In this document: in pieces, positions 1 to 5,518 of the stretch
Layout: each line of letters opens with the position of its first letter
Position numbering within the stretch: the stretch's first letter is position 1
Assembly (NCBI GenBank): GCA_031280075.1
Contig: JAITHG010000064.1
Span: 1 to 5,518, forward strand
Length of the DNA stretch: 5,518 nt
Reading direction: 5' to 3'
Source: Eubacteriales Family XIII. Incertae Sedis bacterium
GTDB lineage: Bacteria; Bacillota_A; Clostridia; Peptostreptococcales; Anaerovoracaceae
Translations under genes and position numbers: made by a program
Notes under the pieces: generated by a model
Database searches by the model: none
Seen by the model: the letters and a program-made list of their open reading frames with translations, nothing else
What the model was told of the DNA's origin: nothing

Positions 1-1417
1 TGTCGGCGATCATGTCGCCCGTGTCTGCCGCCGCCGAAGCACTGCGCTTCGCAAGGTTGCGTACCTCGTCCGCCACCACAGCGAATCCGCGCCCATGCTG
101 CCCGGCACGAGCCGCCTCGACGGCAGCGTTCAGCGAAAGGATGTTCGTCTGAAAGGCAATGTCGTCGATGACCTTGATGACGGACTCGATGGCGCGGCTC
201 GAGACGCTGATGTCGTCCATCGCGAGCTTCATTCGATCCATCTTGACGCGCCCATCCTCTGCCTCCCCTGTGATGGCAAGGGAAAGCGAAGTGGCATCGC
301 CGGTGCGCGCTGCGTTCTGCTGCGCCTGGTTTGCTATGTTTCGGATGGTCAGCAGCAGGTTTTCCACTGTCGCCGTCTGCTGTGTCGAGGACTGTGCGAG
401 CGCGGCCGCACCGGCCGAAAGCTCTTCCGCGCCGCTGCCGATCTGACTGGCGGCGACGCGCACCTCGCGTACCATCTCGTTCAGGTTGTCCACTACGGCG
501 TTCACGGCACTGCCGAGCGTGTCTTTCTCGCTGGCAAGCCTCGCTTTCTTAGTCAGATCCCCTTTCGCGACGACCTCCAGCACGGCGATCTGCTCGATCA
601 TACCCCGCATCATACGTTGAAAGCTCTTGCTGAACCGCCCGATCTCGTCCTCGTGGCGCGCATCGTCCATGACCTTGTTGCGCACGGTGTCGGAGAATGT
701 CAGGGCACCCGTTTCTCCCACCTGCTCGACCACCTCCGAAATATTGCGCAGAGGCAGGAGCACGGTGCGCGCAATGCGCAGGGCAAAGAAGATGGCAAGC
801 ACCAACCCCAGAGCCATCAGGATCACCTGCAGCAGCATCATGAATACGGAGCTGTCACGGTATTCCTTGACAAGATTGTCGGCGTAGTCGACCTTGTGCC
901 GATACACCACATCGATGAGGGTGACGACCCGATCCGCCGCGTTGTCCGCGGCATTGAAGAGCCGGATCTTCACAGCCTCGTCCTCGCCGCCCACCACTTC
1001 GAGGAACTCCGCCTTGGCGCGCACAAAGTCTATCAAATAGCTCTCCTCTGCCTTGGCGACCGCCTCGGCCTCCTTTGCGTTGGCGACCGTGTCCTTCAGC
1101 GCAGAGAAGCTCTCGGTGAAGTCCGCTTCCTGCTGCATCAGGAAGTCCTGCAGGGACGCGAACAGCAGTTTGTCTGCGTCGTAGCTCTGGATCATCTTCA
1201 TCATGCCGACGCGCTGCGAAGACAGGTTGCTGTATATACTGGACAGGTTTGCGAGCGGCGCGATCGCATTCTCCTTGATGCGGACGTTGTTGTTCTCCAA
1301 AGAGACAAGCGCGACAATACCGATCCCGCCCACTGCGGAAATCATGATAGCGATTACCAAGAAGGTCAGCAGCAACCGCGTGCTGAACTTCATCCTCCGA
1401 ATCGATTTCGTTCCCAA
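1..1417 (-). CDS. Methyl-accepting chemotaxis protein (C-terminus cut by window edge)
   Basis: This is a transmembrane chemoreceptor that would signal to the CheA/CheW kinase array; its ligand is not predictable. The reading frame is open from the left edge and gives about 472 residues. Numbering from the TTG start, a first membrane helix lies at about 15-38, an all-helical four-helix-bundle-like extracytoplasmic domain at about 39-190, a second helix at about 192-214, then two HAMP-like units in a row (about 215-270 and 270-318; the second carries AKGDLT and KDTLGSAVN). The signalling hairpin follows, with its tip at about 417-459: [20 protein letters not shown], then [20 protein letters not shown]. 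The end of the signalling domain is outside the window. I chose TTG at 1417 because AGGGGG lies 5 nt upstream and the added residues (LGTKSIRR before MKFSTRLLL) suit this family. The in-frame ATG at 1393 has GGAGG directly against it with no spacer. The family call is firm; the start is moderately sure. Confidence 0.93.
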   Translation of the reverse strand, partial: MGTKSIRRMKFSTRLLLTFLVIAIMISAVGGIGIVALVSLENNNVRIKENAIAPLANLSSIYSNLSSQRVGMMKMIQSYDADKLLFASLQDFLMQQEADFTESFSALKDTVANAKEAEAVAKAEESYLIDFVRAKAEFLEVVGGEDEAVKIRLFNAADNAADRVVTLIDVVYRHKVDYADNLVKEYRDSSVFMMLLQVILMALGLVLAIFFALRIARTVLLPLRNISEVVEQVGETGALTFSDTVRNKVMDDARHEDEIGRFSKSFQRMMRGMIEQIAVLEVVAKGDLTKKARLASEKDTLGSAVNAVVDNLNEMVREVRVAASQIGSGAEELSAGAAALAQSSTQQTATVENLLLTIRNIANQAQQNAARTGDATSLSLAITGEAEDGRVKMDRMKLAMDDISVSSRAIESVIKVIDDIAFQTNILSLNAAVEAARAGQHGRGFAVVADEVRNLAKRSASAAADTGDMIAD

Positions 1418-1422
1418 AACAT

Positions 1423-1428
1423 CCCCCT
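1423..1428 (-). promoter_or_regulatory. Ribosome binding site deciding a TTG start for the chemoreceptor
   Basis: AGGGGG on the minus strand stands 5 nt before TTG at 1417. The competing ATG at 1393 has its GGAGG abutting the start codon, which is too close for normal initiation. Upstream ATGs at 1434, 1431 and 1422 are in another frame, which stops at a TGA overlapping the ATG at 1393. Confidence 0.5.
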
Positions 1429-1461
1429 CATCATCCTGACTTCCTGAATGCCCATCGCATT

Positions 1462-1476
1462 AGGATGGCCAATCCT
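1462..1476. repeat. Short dyad at the predicted chemoreceptor transcript start
   Basis: AGGAT, a 5-nt centre GGCCA, then ATCCT: a perfect 5-bp inverted repeat. Counting from the -10 element, it covers about +1 to +15 of the transcript. It could be an operator half-site pair or a stabilising 5' stem-loop. The function is inference. Confidence 0.4.
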
Positions 1477-1482
1477 GGTTCT

Positions 1483-1488
1483 ATTATA
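1483..1488 (-). promoter_or_regulatory. -10 element of the chemoreceptor promoter
   Basis: A perfect TATAAT on the minus strand, about 65 nt before the TTG start. With 17 nt spacing the -35 is TTTCAA (1506-1511), only a 3/6 match to TTGACA, so the promoter is probably weak or activated. No sigma-28-type (TAAA plus GCCGATAA) element was found, although such promoters are common for motility genes. The predicted transcription start is near 1476. Confidence 0.5.
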
Positions 1489-1552
1489 CATGATCTGCCT
1501 TCGGCTTGAAAGCGAGGGGGAGCCGCCGCCGCGCATATATTCCCGCGCTTTT

Positions 1553-2785
1553 TCACTTCTGGGAGTACCCTGACAGGAAGCGCTCCATCCTGTCGCATAC
1601 GTCCGCGAGCACCGGCAGTTCCGGCAGAAAGACGATGCGGAAATGATCCACGCAGGACCAGTTGAATCCTCGCCCGTGCGTCATGAGGACGTGGTGGTCG
1701 TGCAGAAAATCCAAGACGAAACGTTCGTCGTCCACGATGCCGTAGCGCTTTGTGTCGATGCGTGGAAACAGGTAGAAAGCCGCCTTCGGCTTCACGGCGG
1801 ACATGCCCGGGATGTCCGAAACCCGCCTGTGGATGTATTCACGTTGTTCGTAGAGGCGCCCGCCGGGGGCGAGCAGCGGCGCTGCGCTGTAGGCATCCGC
1901 CAGGGCGGCGCGAATGACGGACTGCGACGGCACGTTTGCGCACAGCCGCATCGACGAGAGCATGCGGATTCCCTCGATGTAGTCCGTTGCGCGGGACTTC
2001 TCGCCGCTGAGCACCATCCATCCGCAGCGAAACCCTGCGACCATATGGGACTTAGACAGACCGTTCATCGTGACCGTAAAGAGGTCTGGGGCGAGAGACG
2101 CGCAGCTATGGTGCACATGCCCGTCCATCACGAGGCGGTCGTAGATCTCGTCCGCAAACACGACGAGACCGTTCTGCCGCGCCACCTCCAGGATTTCCAG
2201 CAAGTTGTCCTTCGAGTAGAGCGCACCTGTCGGATTGTTTGGGTTGATGATGACGATCGCCTTTGTGCGGTCGGTCACTTTGCGGCGGATGTCCTCGATG
2301 TCCGGCATCCAGTCCGCCTGCTCATCGCATCGGTAGTGCACGACGCGCGCGCCGCAGAGGGCTGCGACAGAGGTCCAGAGCGGGTAGTCCGGCATCGGTA
2401 TGAGGATTTCGTCGTTGTTGTCGAGCAAGGCCTGCAAAGCGATGCTGATGAGTTCGCTCACGCCGTTGCCTGTGTAGATGTCCCCCACCCCAAGCCCTCG
2501 GATGCCCTTGCTCTCGCTGTAGACCCGGATGGCTTCGAGCGCCTCCGGAATGCCACAGGAGTCGGAGTACCCTTCCGACGCACGGATGCCCTCCGCCATC
2601 GCCCGCTCCACGAAGCCAGGTGCATAAAGCCCGAAGGCGGCAGGGTTGCCTGTGTTCAGGGAGATGATCTCCCTGCCCTCCCGCGTCATGCGCGCCGCCT
2701 CTTCAGCGACCGGCCCGCGGATGTCATACCCTACGTTGTCAAGCTTGTTCGTCTTTCGAATGATCTTCGAATTTCCTTCGTCCAT
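1553..2785 (-). CDS. alaA: Alanine transaminase of the AlaA type (PLP-dependent, class I fold)
   Basis: A complete 410-residue cytoplasmic enzyme, close to the roughly 405 residues of E. coli AlaA, which moves an amino group between glutamate and pyruvate to make alanine. The match runs end to end from memory of that protein: LDNVGYDIRGP near the N-terminus (15-25), TGNPA (45-49), GNGVSEL (106-112), DYPLW (133-137), NPNNPTGA (181-188), FADEIYD (210-216), NGLSKS (241-246) and FLSGY at the C-terminus. Expected cofactor and substrate residues are present: Asn184, Asp212, Tyr215, Lys245 (Schiff base), Arg253 (PLP phosphate) and Arg383 (substrate carboxylate). The segment after the lysine reads SHMVAGFR, where E. 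coli has TYRVAGFR. The ATG start has GGAGG 3 nt upstream, a slightly tight spacing, but the N-terminus aligns well. Its own extended -10 promoter lies upstream, so it need not depend on rsgI transcription. Exact substrate range within this family is inferred. Confidence 0.9.
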   Translation of the reverse strand: MDEGNSKIIRKTNKLDNVGYDIRGPVAEEAARMTREGREIISLNTGNPAAFGLYAPGFVERAMAEGIRASEGYSDSCGIPEALEAIRVYSESKGIRGLGVGDIYTGNGVSELISIALQALLDNNDEILIPMPDYPLWTSVAALCGARVVHYRCDEQADWMPDIEDIRRKVTDRTKAIVIINPNNPTGALYSKDNLLEILEVARQNGLVVFADEIYDRLVMDGHVHHSCASLAPDLFTVTMNGLSKSHMVAGFRCGWMVLSGEKSRATDYIEGIRMLSSMRLCANVPSQSVIRAALADAYSAAPLLAPGGRLYEQREYIHRRVSDIPGMSAVKPKAAFYLFPRIDTKRYGIVDDERFVLDFLHDHHVLMTHGRGFNWSCVDHFRIVFLPELPVLADVCDRMERFLSGYSQK

Positions 2786-2984
2786 ATTCCTCCGTGTTCT
2801 CTTTCTGTTCTATGTCTATGCCTGTCTGACTGCGCAGAACCCGCCCGGTGCAGGTTGCCGTTCACAATTATAGCACAAATCCCGGCTCTGCTCCCGCAAT
2901 TGCCAGGATCTGTACAACTCCTCCCTTGCATCCGCACCCTTGATCCGGTGCTGATGCCACTGTCACGCGCCCTGCCGCCGCCCC
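2786..2984. other. Intergenic region between rsgI and alaA
   Basis: About 200 bp without a supported gene. Apart from the alaA promoter and RBS, it holds a weak stem (GCACC at 2934-2938 with GGTGC at 2947-2951, 8-nt loop) that has no following U run, so I do not call it a terminator. Read-through from sigI-rsgI into alaA is possible. Confidence 0.5.
2867..2875 (-). promoter_or_regulatory. Extended -10 promoter of alaA
   Basis: TGCTATAAT on the minus strand is a consensus extended -10 (TGn plus TATAAT). No good -35 stands at 16-18 nt; the nearest, TTGCGG (2894-2899), is 21 nt away. Extended -10 promoters often do without a -35. The predicted start is near 2860, giving a leader of about 75 nt. 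Confidence 0.6.
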
Positions 2985-3689
2985 CTACTCCGGCTGCCGG
3001 TTAGCGGCGACGATCGACTCGAGAAAGCTGATCGGCAGGTGCACTGCCGTGTCGAGTGCGAGATCGGGCAGGATGGCGCTCGCCTGTTTTGCGATCAGGT
3101 ATCTGTAGGGCGGGACTCCGTAGTCCAGTGCTGCCTGCTCCTCTTCCGGTGTCACGTAGACGACCTGGACTTTCATGCCGCCAAACGAACGGCTCACGAT
3201 GCCCGACAGCCACTCGTACTTCTTGTCGCTCCCACCGACCATGGTGATCGAGATGCCGTTTTCCATGTTGAAGCCCGACTGGGAGGCCTCCTTCACGAGC
3301 CTGTCGATGGCGGTCGCGACGGAGCCGCTCGGACGGGCGTTGTCCAGCAGTTGCTCCCCGTCAGGATTCATCGACTGCTGGGAAATGATCTGGTCGTAGT
3401 TGTTGACCTGCAGCTTCACACTCGGGTTGATGTCGACATAGAGTGCATACGCCATGCCGTCCCACTGTCCGGAGAACAGATAGGCACCCGTGAACACGAC
3501 GAAGCACGACACGAGTGCAATGGCATTGCGCAACGCACGCTCCTTGCGCCGCCCCGCCCCGCGCGAGGGCAAGAGCCCGATGCGCAGCCCCTTCTCATGT
3601 CCTGCCTTCCGATAGATGCGACGAAACTCACCCGTCTCGTCGAGCACATAGGTGAACCGTTCGTCAACTTTAAGTATTACACCTCTCAC
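2985..3689 (-). CDS. rsgI: Anti-sigma-I factor, short RsgI-type membrane protein
   Basis: A 234-residue single-pass membrane protein expected to hold SigI inactive at the membrane. Residues 1-40 form the RsgI_N-type cytoplasmic domain (MRGVILKVDERFTYVLDETG, then EFRRIY). A basic stretch (GRRKERALR) precedes one membrane helix at about 55-72. The outside part begins YALYVDINPSVKLQVN; its Asn88-Pro89 matches the conserved site where characterised RsgI proteins self-cleave before intramembrane proteolysis. The rest (to 234) fits the RsgI middle domain, including a C-terminal helical part with GVPPYRYLIAKQA. There is no carbohydrate-binding, glycosidase or disordered C-terminal extension, so it is much shorter than B. 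subtilis or clostridial RsgI. The start is GTG with AAGGAG 9 nt upstream, placed just after the sigI stop. The order and 21-nt gap support a sigI-rsgI operon. The signal sensed is unknown. Confidence 0.88.
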   Translation of the reverse strand: MRGVILKVDERFTYVLDETGEFRRIYRKAGHEKGLRIGLLPSRGAGRRKERALRNAIALVSCFVVFTGAYLFSGQWDGMAYALYVDINPSVKLQVNNYDQIISQQSMNPDGEQLLDNARPSGSVATAIDRLVKEASQSGFNMENGISITMVGGSDKKYEWLSGIVSRSFGGMKVQVVYVTPEEEQAALDYGVPPYRYLIAKQASAILPDLALDTAVHLPISFLESIVAANRQPE

Positions 3690-3698
3690 GTCTGCCAG

Positions 3699-3704
3699 CT
3701 CCTT
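3699..3704 (-). promoter_or_regulatory. Ribosome binding site of rsgI
   Basis: AAGGAG on the minus strand lies 9 nt before GTG at 3689, inside the 21-nt gap after the sigI stop. It is a strong site that supports the GTG start and independent initiation of the anti-sigma factor. Confidence 0.75.
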
Positions 3705-3710
3705 CTTGCA

Positions 3711-4427
3711 TCATCTGCCTGCCGGGATGTACTCCGAGAGCAGGTTGTAGTCCCCGCACAGGATTATCATCGCAGCTATCATATATATTCGGGAACGCTC
3801 CAGCTTTTTCTGGGATATCCCGGTTATTTCCGCTATTTTTTTTACCGGATAGACCCGTTTTTTGAAGATGTAGTGCTTCACATCCTCGTCCTGCGCGATC
3901 TGATCCAGAATGCTCCGGTAGACGCGCTTCAGTTCCTTGTGCTTCGGAGAATGCCTTGCGAGGGAGTCCATGGAGATGCCGTAGGCAGCAAGCTCTTCGG
4001 TGAATTGATCGATCTCGTCGATCAGCGCCTCCCGCTCGCGCTCCTTCCCATATGCCTCGATGGACGCGTCAAGCACTGGCCTTGACAGCTCAGAGCCCTC
4101 CTCATCCTCTTCCAGGATGGGAACCTCCACATCCTGCCGGATGCTCCTGCGCATCCCGTCTATGATGCGGCGGCGCAGCACAACATCTGCAAAGGGGTAG
4201 AAATGCCCGCGTTCAGGGCGAAAGGACTTGACCGCCTCAAAGAAGGCGGACAGCCCGATGCTGAAGAGATCGTCCCTGTCGTCCGGACTTGAGCCGGGGG
4301 CATAACGAATCACCCTGCTCATGATGTAGGGTTTGTTCTCTTCAATCAGCTGGTTCAGAAGATCCTCCCTGACTGCCGCCATGAGGATGTACTGATCCAA
4401 CTCTCGGTTGTGTTCCACTACCTGCAT
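3711..4427 (-). CDS. sigI: RNA polymerase sigma factor SigI
   Basis: A sigma-70-family alternative sigma factor of the SigI group, 238 residues from the ATG at 4427. Region 2 is seen at about 22-96: NQLIEENKPYI, then DDLFSIGLSAFFEAVKSF and FADVVLRRRIIDGMRR, which resemble the -10 binding part of B. subtilis SigI. The C-terminal SigI domain has SPKHKEL (about 160-166) and a helix-turn-helix PVKKIAEITGISQKKLERSR, ending with the family-typical GDYNLLSEYI. In B. subtilis SigI acts in heat stress; in cellulolytic clostridia its paralogues control polysaccharide degradation. The regulon here is unknown. The start is uncertain: the frame opens further to a TTG at 4469 with AAAGG only 2 nt upstream, adding 14 residues (GCTSQPSLCIRIT after the start) that do not look like the family and fall on a hairpin; neither start has a good Shine-Dalgarno. 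An A8 run interrupts the helix-turn-helix codons. Confidence 0.88.
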   Translation of the reverse strand: MQVVEHNRELDQYILMAAVREDLLNQLIEENKPYIMSRVIRYAPGSSPDDRDDLFSIGLSAFFEAVKSFRPERGHFYPFADVVLRRRIIDGMRRSIRQDVEVPILEEDEEGSELSRPVLDASIEAYGKEREREALIDEIDQFTEELAAYGISMDSLARHSPKHKELKRVYRSILDQIAQDEDVKHYIFKKRVYPVKKIAEITGISQKKLERSRIYMIAAMIILCGDYNLLSEYIPAGR

Positions 4428-4449
4428 AGTTATTCGTATACACAAACTA

Positions 4450-4466
4450 GGCTGCGATGTGCAGCC
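4450..4466 (-). other. Hairpin in the sigI leader
   Basis: GGCTGC and GCAGCC pair perfectly (6 bp) around a 5-nt loop. It lies between the predicted transcript start (about 4484) and the ATG at 4427. If translation starts at the TTG at 4469, the hairpin would lie within the first codons. There is no U run, so it is not a terminator. A role in translation control is inference. Confidence 0.45.
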
Positions 4467-4490
4467 CAACGCCTTTATATCATATCATAA

Positions 4491-4499
4491 ATTGTAGCA
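4491..4499 (-). promoter_or_regulatory. Extended -10 promoter of sigI
   Basis: TGCTACAAT on the minus strand is a near-consensus extended -10, with the same layout as the TGCTATAAT before alaA. No good -35 is present at 16-18 nt. The predicted start is about 4484. A second possible -10, TATGAT (4484-4489), overlaps just downstream. This suggests housekeeping-sigma transcription of sigI; no ACCCCC/CGAA pair typical of SigI self-regulation was seen. Confidence 0.45.
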
Positions 4500-4504
4500 C
4501 AATT

Positions 4505-4533
4505 TTGTAGGCAGTTGATAATACACATACAAT
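4505..4533 (+). promoter_or_regulatory. Candidate putP promoter, upstream option
   Basis: TTGTAG (4505-4510), a 17-nt spacer, then TACAAT (4528-4533). The spacing is ideal, the -10 is 5/6, and the -35 is 3/6. It would start transcription near 4540 and give a leader of about 130 nt containing the right arm of the inverted repeat. Confidence 0.35.
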
Positions 4534-4559
4534 GAACTTTCATCCATTCCTTCCCAATT

Positions 4560-4570
4560 TATGATAAAAT
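4560..4570 (+). promoter_or_regulatory. Candidate putP promoter, downstream option
   Basis: TATGATAAAAT contains TATGAT (4560-4565) and an extended -10 TGATAAAAT (4562-4570). No -35 match stands at the right distance. It lies in the right arm of the 12-bp inverted repeat and would give a leader of about 95 nt. Confidence 0.35.
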
Positions 4571-4628
4571 GTTCGGCGGTATCATCTTCGAGATCGGCTA
4601 TGCATCTTGCCCACCTGTGAAGCAGGCA

Positions 4629-4643
4629 GCCATGGACTATGGC
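4629..4643 (+). other. Small hairpin in the putP leader
   Basis: GCCAT and ATGGC form a perfect 5-bp stem around GGACT. It sits 13 nt before the AAAGGA ribosome binding site. The loop sequence GGACT recurs at the ribosome binding site (AAAGGACTT). A regulatory role is not demonstrated. Confidence 0.3.
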
Positions 4644-4656
4644 GCGAGGCATACGG

Positions 4657-4662
4657 AAAGGA
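4657..4662 (+). promoter_or_regulatory. Ribosome binding site of putP
   Basis: AAAGGA stands 8 nt before the ATG at 4671, a good distance, and supports that start. Confidence 0.65.
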
Positions 4663-4670
4663 CTTAGACA

Positions 4671-5518
4671 ATGAGCGTAAACCTTATCCAAACCCTGATT
4701 GCCATCATTCTCTACCTTGGGGCGATCACTGTTGTGGGCATCTATTTCGCGCGAAGGGCGAACGAGAACAGTGCGCAGTTTTTTATCGGGGGGCGCAAGC
4801 TCGGTCCATGGGTCGCCGCCATGAGCGCGGAAGCCAGCGACATGAGCGGCTGGCTGCTCATGGGACTGCCTGGCGTAGCCTACTGGTGCGGCATCGCGGA
4901 TGCCTTCTGGACGGCTGTCGGGCTTGCCATCGGAACCTATGTAAACTGGCTCATCGTGGCTCAGCGGCTGCGGCGCTACAGCATAGTGGCGAGCAACGCG
5001 ATCACGATCCCCGACTTCTTCAGCAATCGGTACAGGGAAGGGAAACCTGTCATCCTCTTCTTCGCCTCCCTGTTCATCCTGATCTTCTTTAGCGTGTATG
5101 TGGGTAGCTGCTTCGTCACAGGAGGGAAGCTCTTCAGCACGGTCTTCGAGGCGGAGTACCAGACGGTCATGATCCTCGCCGCCATCTTCGTCGTCGCCTA
5201 TACTTTGATCGGCGGCTTTCTCGCCGTATGTACGACCGACCTCATCCAAGGTCTGGTCATGGTGTTTGCCTTGGTCACGGTACTCTTCGTCTGCGTCGCG
5301 GCCGCCGGGGGACCATCCGCCGTCATGGACAACGTCGGGCAGATCCCCGGCTTCATGGAGTTTTTCGGCATCGCACAGCCGCAGGTGGACGCGACGAAGA
5401 CGCAGCTGCTCGGCAGCGCCGGGGAGCCGCTCTTCAAAGGTGCCGGTGCCTACGGTCTTCTGACTGTAGTATCGACGATGTCCTGGGGGCTGGGCTACTT
5501 CGGCATGCCGCAGGTGCT
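4671..5518 (+). CDS. putP: Sodium/proline symporter, PutP family (C-terminus cut by window edge)
   Basis: An inner-membrane sodium:solute symporter (SSS family) that takes up L-proline with Na+; 282 residues are in the window, against roughly 500 for the family. The match to E. coli PutP is clear: FFIGGRKLGPWVAAMSA (37-53), ASDMSGWLLMGLPG (55-68), a helix-rich middle, TLIGGFLAV (178-186) and SWGLGYFGMPQV (271-282). Asp57, Ser59 and Gly60 match the Na+-site residues Asp55, Ser57 and Gly58 of E. coli, and Arg42 matches Arg40. The residue two before Asp57 in E. coli numbering context (SAGASD) is Glu here (SAEASD). The loop between the GG near 213 and the SWGLGYFG helix is about 24 residues longer than in E. 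coli. The gene is divergent from sigI and shares its promoter region. Proline is the likely substrate by similarity; a related substrate in the SSS family cannot be excluded. Confidence 0.9.
   Translation, partial: MSVNLIQTLIAIILYLGAITVVGIYFARRANENSAQFFIGGRKLGPWVAAMSAEASDMSGWLLMGLPGVAYWCGIADAFWTAVGLAIGTYVNWLIVAQRLRRYSIVASNAITIPDFFSNRYREGKPVILFFASLFILIFFSVYVGSCFVTGGKLFSTVFEAEYQTVMILAAIFVVAYTLIGGFLAVCTTDLIQGLVMVFALVTVLFVCVAAAGGPSAVMDNVGQIPGFMEFFGIAQPQVDATKTQLLGSAGEPLFKGAGAYGLLTVVSTMSWGLGYFGMPQV

Larger units (their letters stand above)
4483..4566. repeat. Perfect 12-bp inverted repeat in the sigI-putP divergent region
   Basis: TATCATAAATTG at 4483-4494 is the exact reverse complement of CAATTTATGATA at 4555-4566, with 60 bp between them. 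Each arm therefore reads CAATTTATGATA towards its own gene and contains TATGAT, a 5/6 match to a -10 box. The left arm overlaps the sigI -10 and the right arm overlaps a putP -10 candidate. It may be a pair of operators for one regulator, or duplicated promoter cores. Confidence 0.6.

Noticed and set aside
95..1447. Plus-strand open frame of 450 codons
   Set aside because: It is antisense to the chemoreceptor, whose minus-strand frame gives textbook HAMP and signalling motifs. The plus frame has a low-complexity His/Arg/Asp-rich product with no family resemblance, as expected in GC-rich DNA.
1500..1552. Intrinsic terminator after alaA
   Set aside because: The GC-rich stretch has only weak 4-bp self-complementarity (GCGC pairs) and no U run on the minus-strand transcript side.
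1643..3004. Plus-strand open frame of 453 codons
   Set aside because: Antisense to alaA and its leader; its His/Val/Arg-rich product matches nothing recognisable, and alaA aligns end to end with a known enzyme.
3039..4085. Plus-strand open frame of 348 codons
   Set aside because: Antisense across rsgI and sigI, both of which are clear family members; no motif or RBS supports the plus frame.
4433..4436. CGAA before sigI as a SigI-dependent -10
   Set aside because: The ACCCCC-type -35 expected for B. subtilis SigI promoters is absent at the proper distance, and CGAA alone is too short to count.
4569..4667. Possible 32-codon leader peptide ending 3 nt before putP
   Set aside because: The frame MFGGIIFEIGYASCPP... 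is open up to TAG at 4665-4667, but it has no Shine-Dalgarno, its ATG overlaps a candidate -10 element, and it has no proline or other codon run suggesting attenuation. It is worth only a conservation check.
4485..5249. Minus-strand open frame of 254 codons
   Set aside because: Antisense to putP and to the divergent promoter region; product is charged and low in recognisable motifs, while putP matches its family strongly.

Overview
The window looks like chromosomal DNA from a GC-rich member of the Firmicutes. A SigI/RsgI sigma/anti-sigma pair is a Firmicutes hallmark. An AlaA-type alanine transaminase and a chemoreceptor in GC-rich DNA fit a motile diderm Firmicute such as a Selenomonas-like member of the Negativicutes. 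This lineage call is inference from gene content and composition only; the window has no rRNA or other phylogenetic marker.

Layout: four genes lie on the minus strand and one on the plus strand. From left to right they are a methyl-accepting chemotaxis protein cut by the left edge (minus, 1-1417), an alaA-like aminotransferase (minus, 1553-2785), rsgI (minus, 2985-3689), sigI (minus, 3711-4427) and a divergent putP-type sodium/proline symporter cut by the right edge (plus, from 4671). sigI and rsgI are 21 nt apart and form an operon. alaA and the chemoreceptor gene each have their own recognisable -10 element upstream, so they are probably separate transcription units. I see no convincing intrinsic terminator behind rsgI or alaA.

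The most informative region is the AT-rich divergent gap between sigI and putP (4428-4670). It holds a perfect 12-bp inverted repeat (CAATTTATGATA pointing towards each gene), an extended -10 promoter for sigI, two alternative putP promoters and two small hairpins. The shared 12-mer is a candidate common operator or shared promoter element for the stress-type sigma factor operon and the proline transporter.

The RsgI protein is unusually short. It keeps the cytoplasmic SigI-binding domain, one membrane helix and the extracytoplasmic domain with the conserved Asn-Pro site known for self-cleavage in this family, but has no added carbohydrate-binding or other sensor module. The other genes look like ordinary housekeeping or chemotaxis functions. 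No mobile element, CRISPR array, tRNA or rRNA was seen. I found no clear undescribed multi-gene system; the best candidates for something new are the shared repeat and the minimal SigI/RsgI switch.
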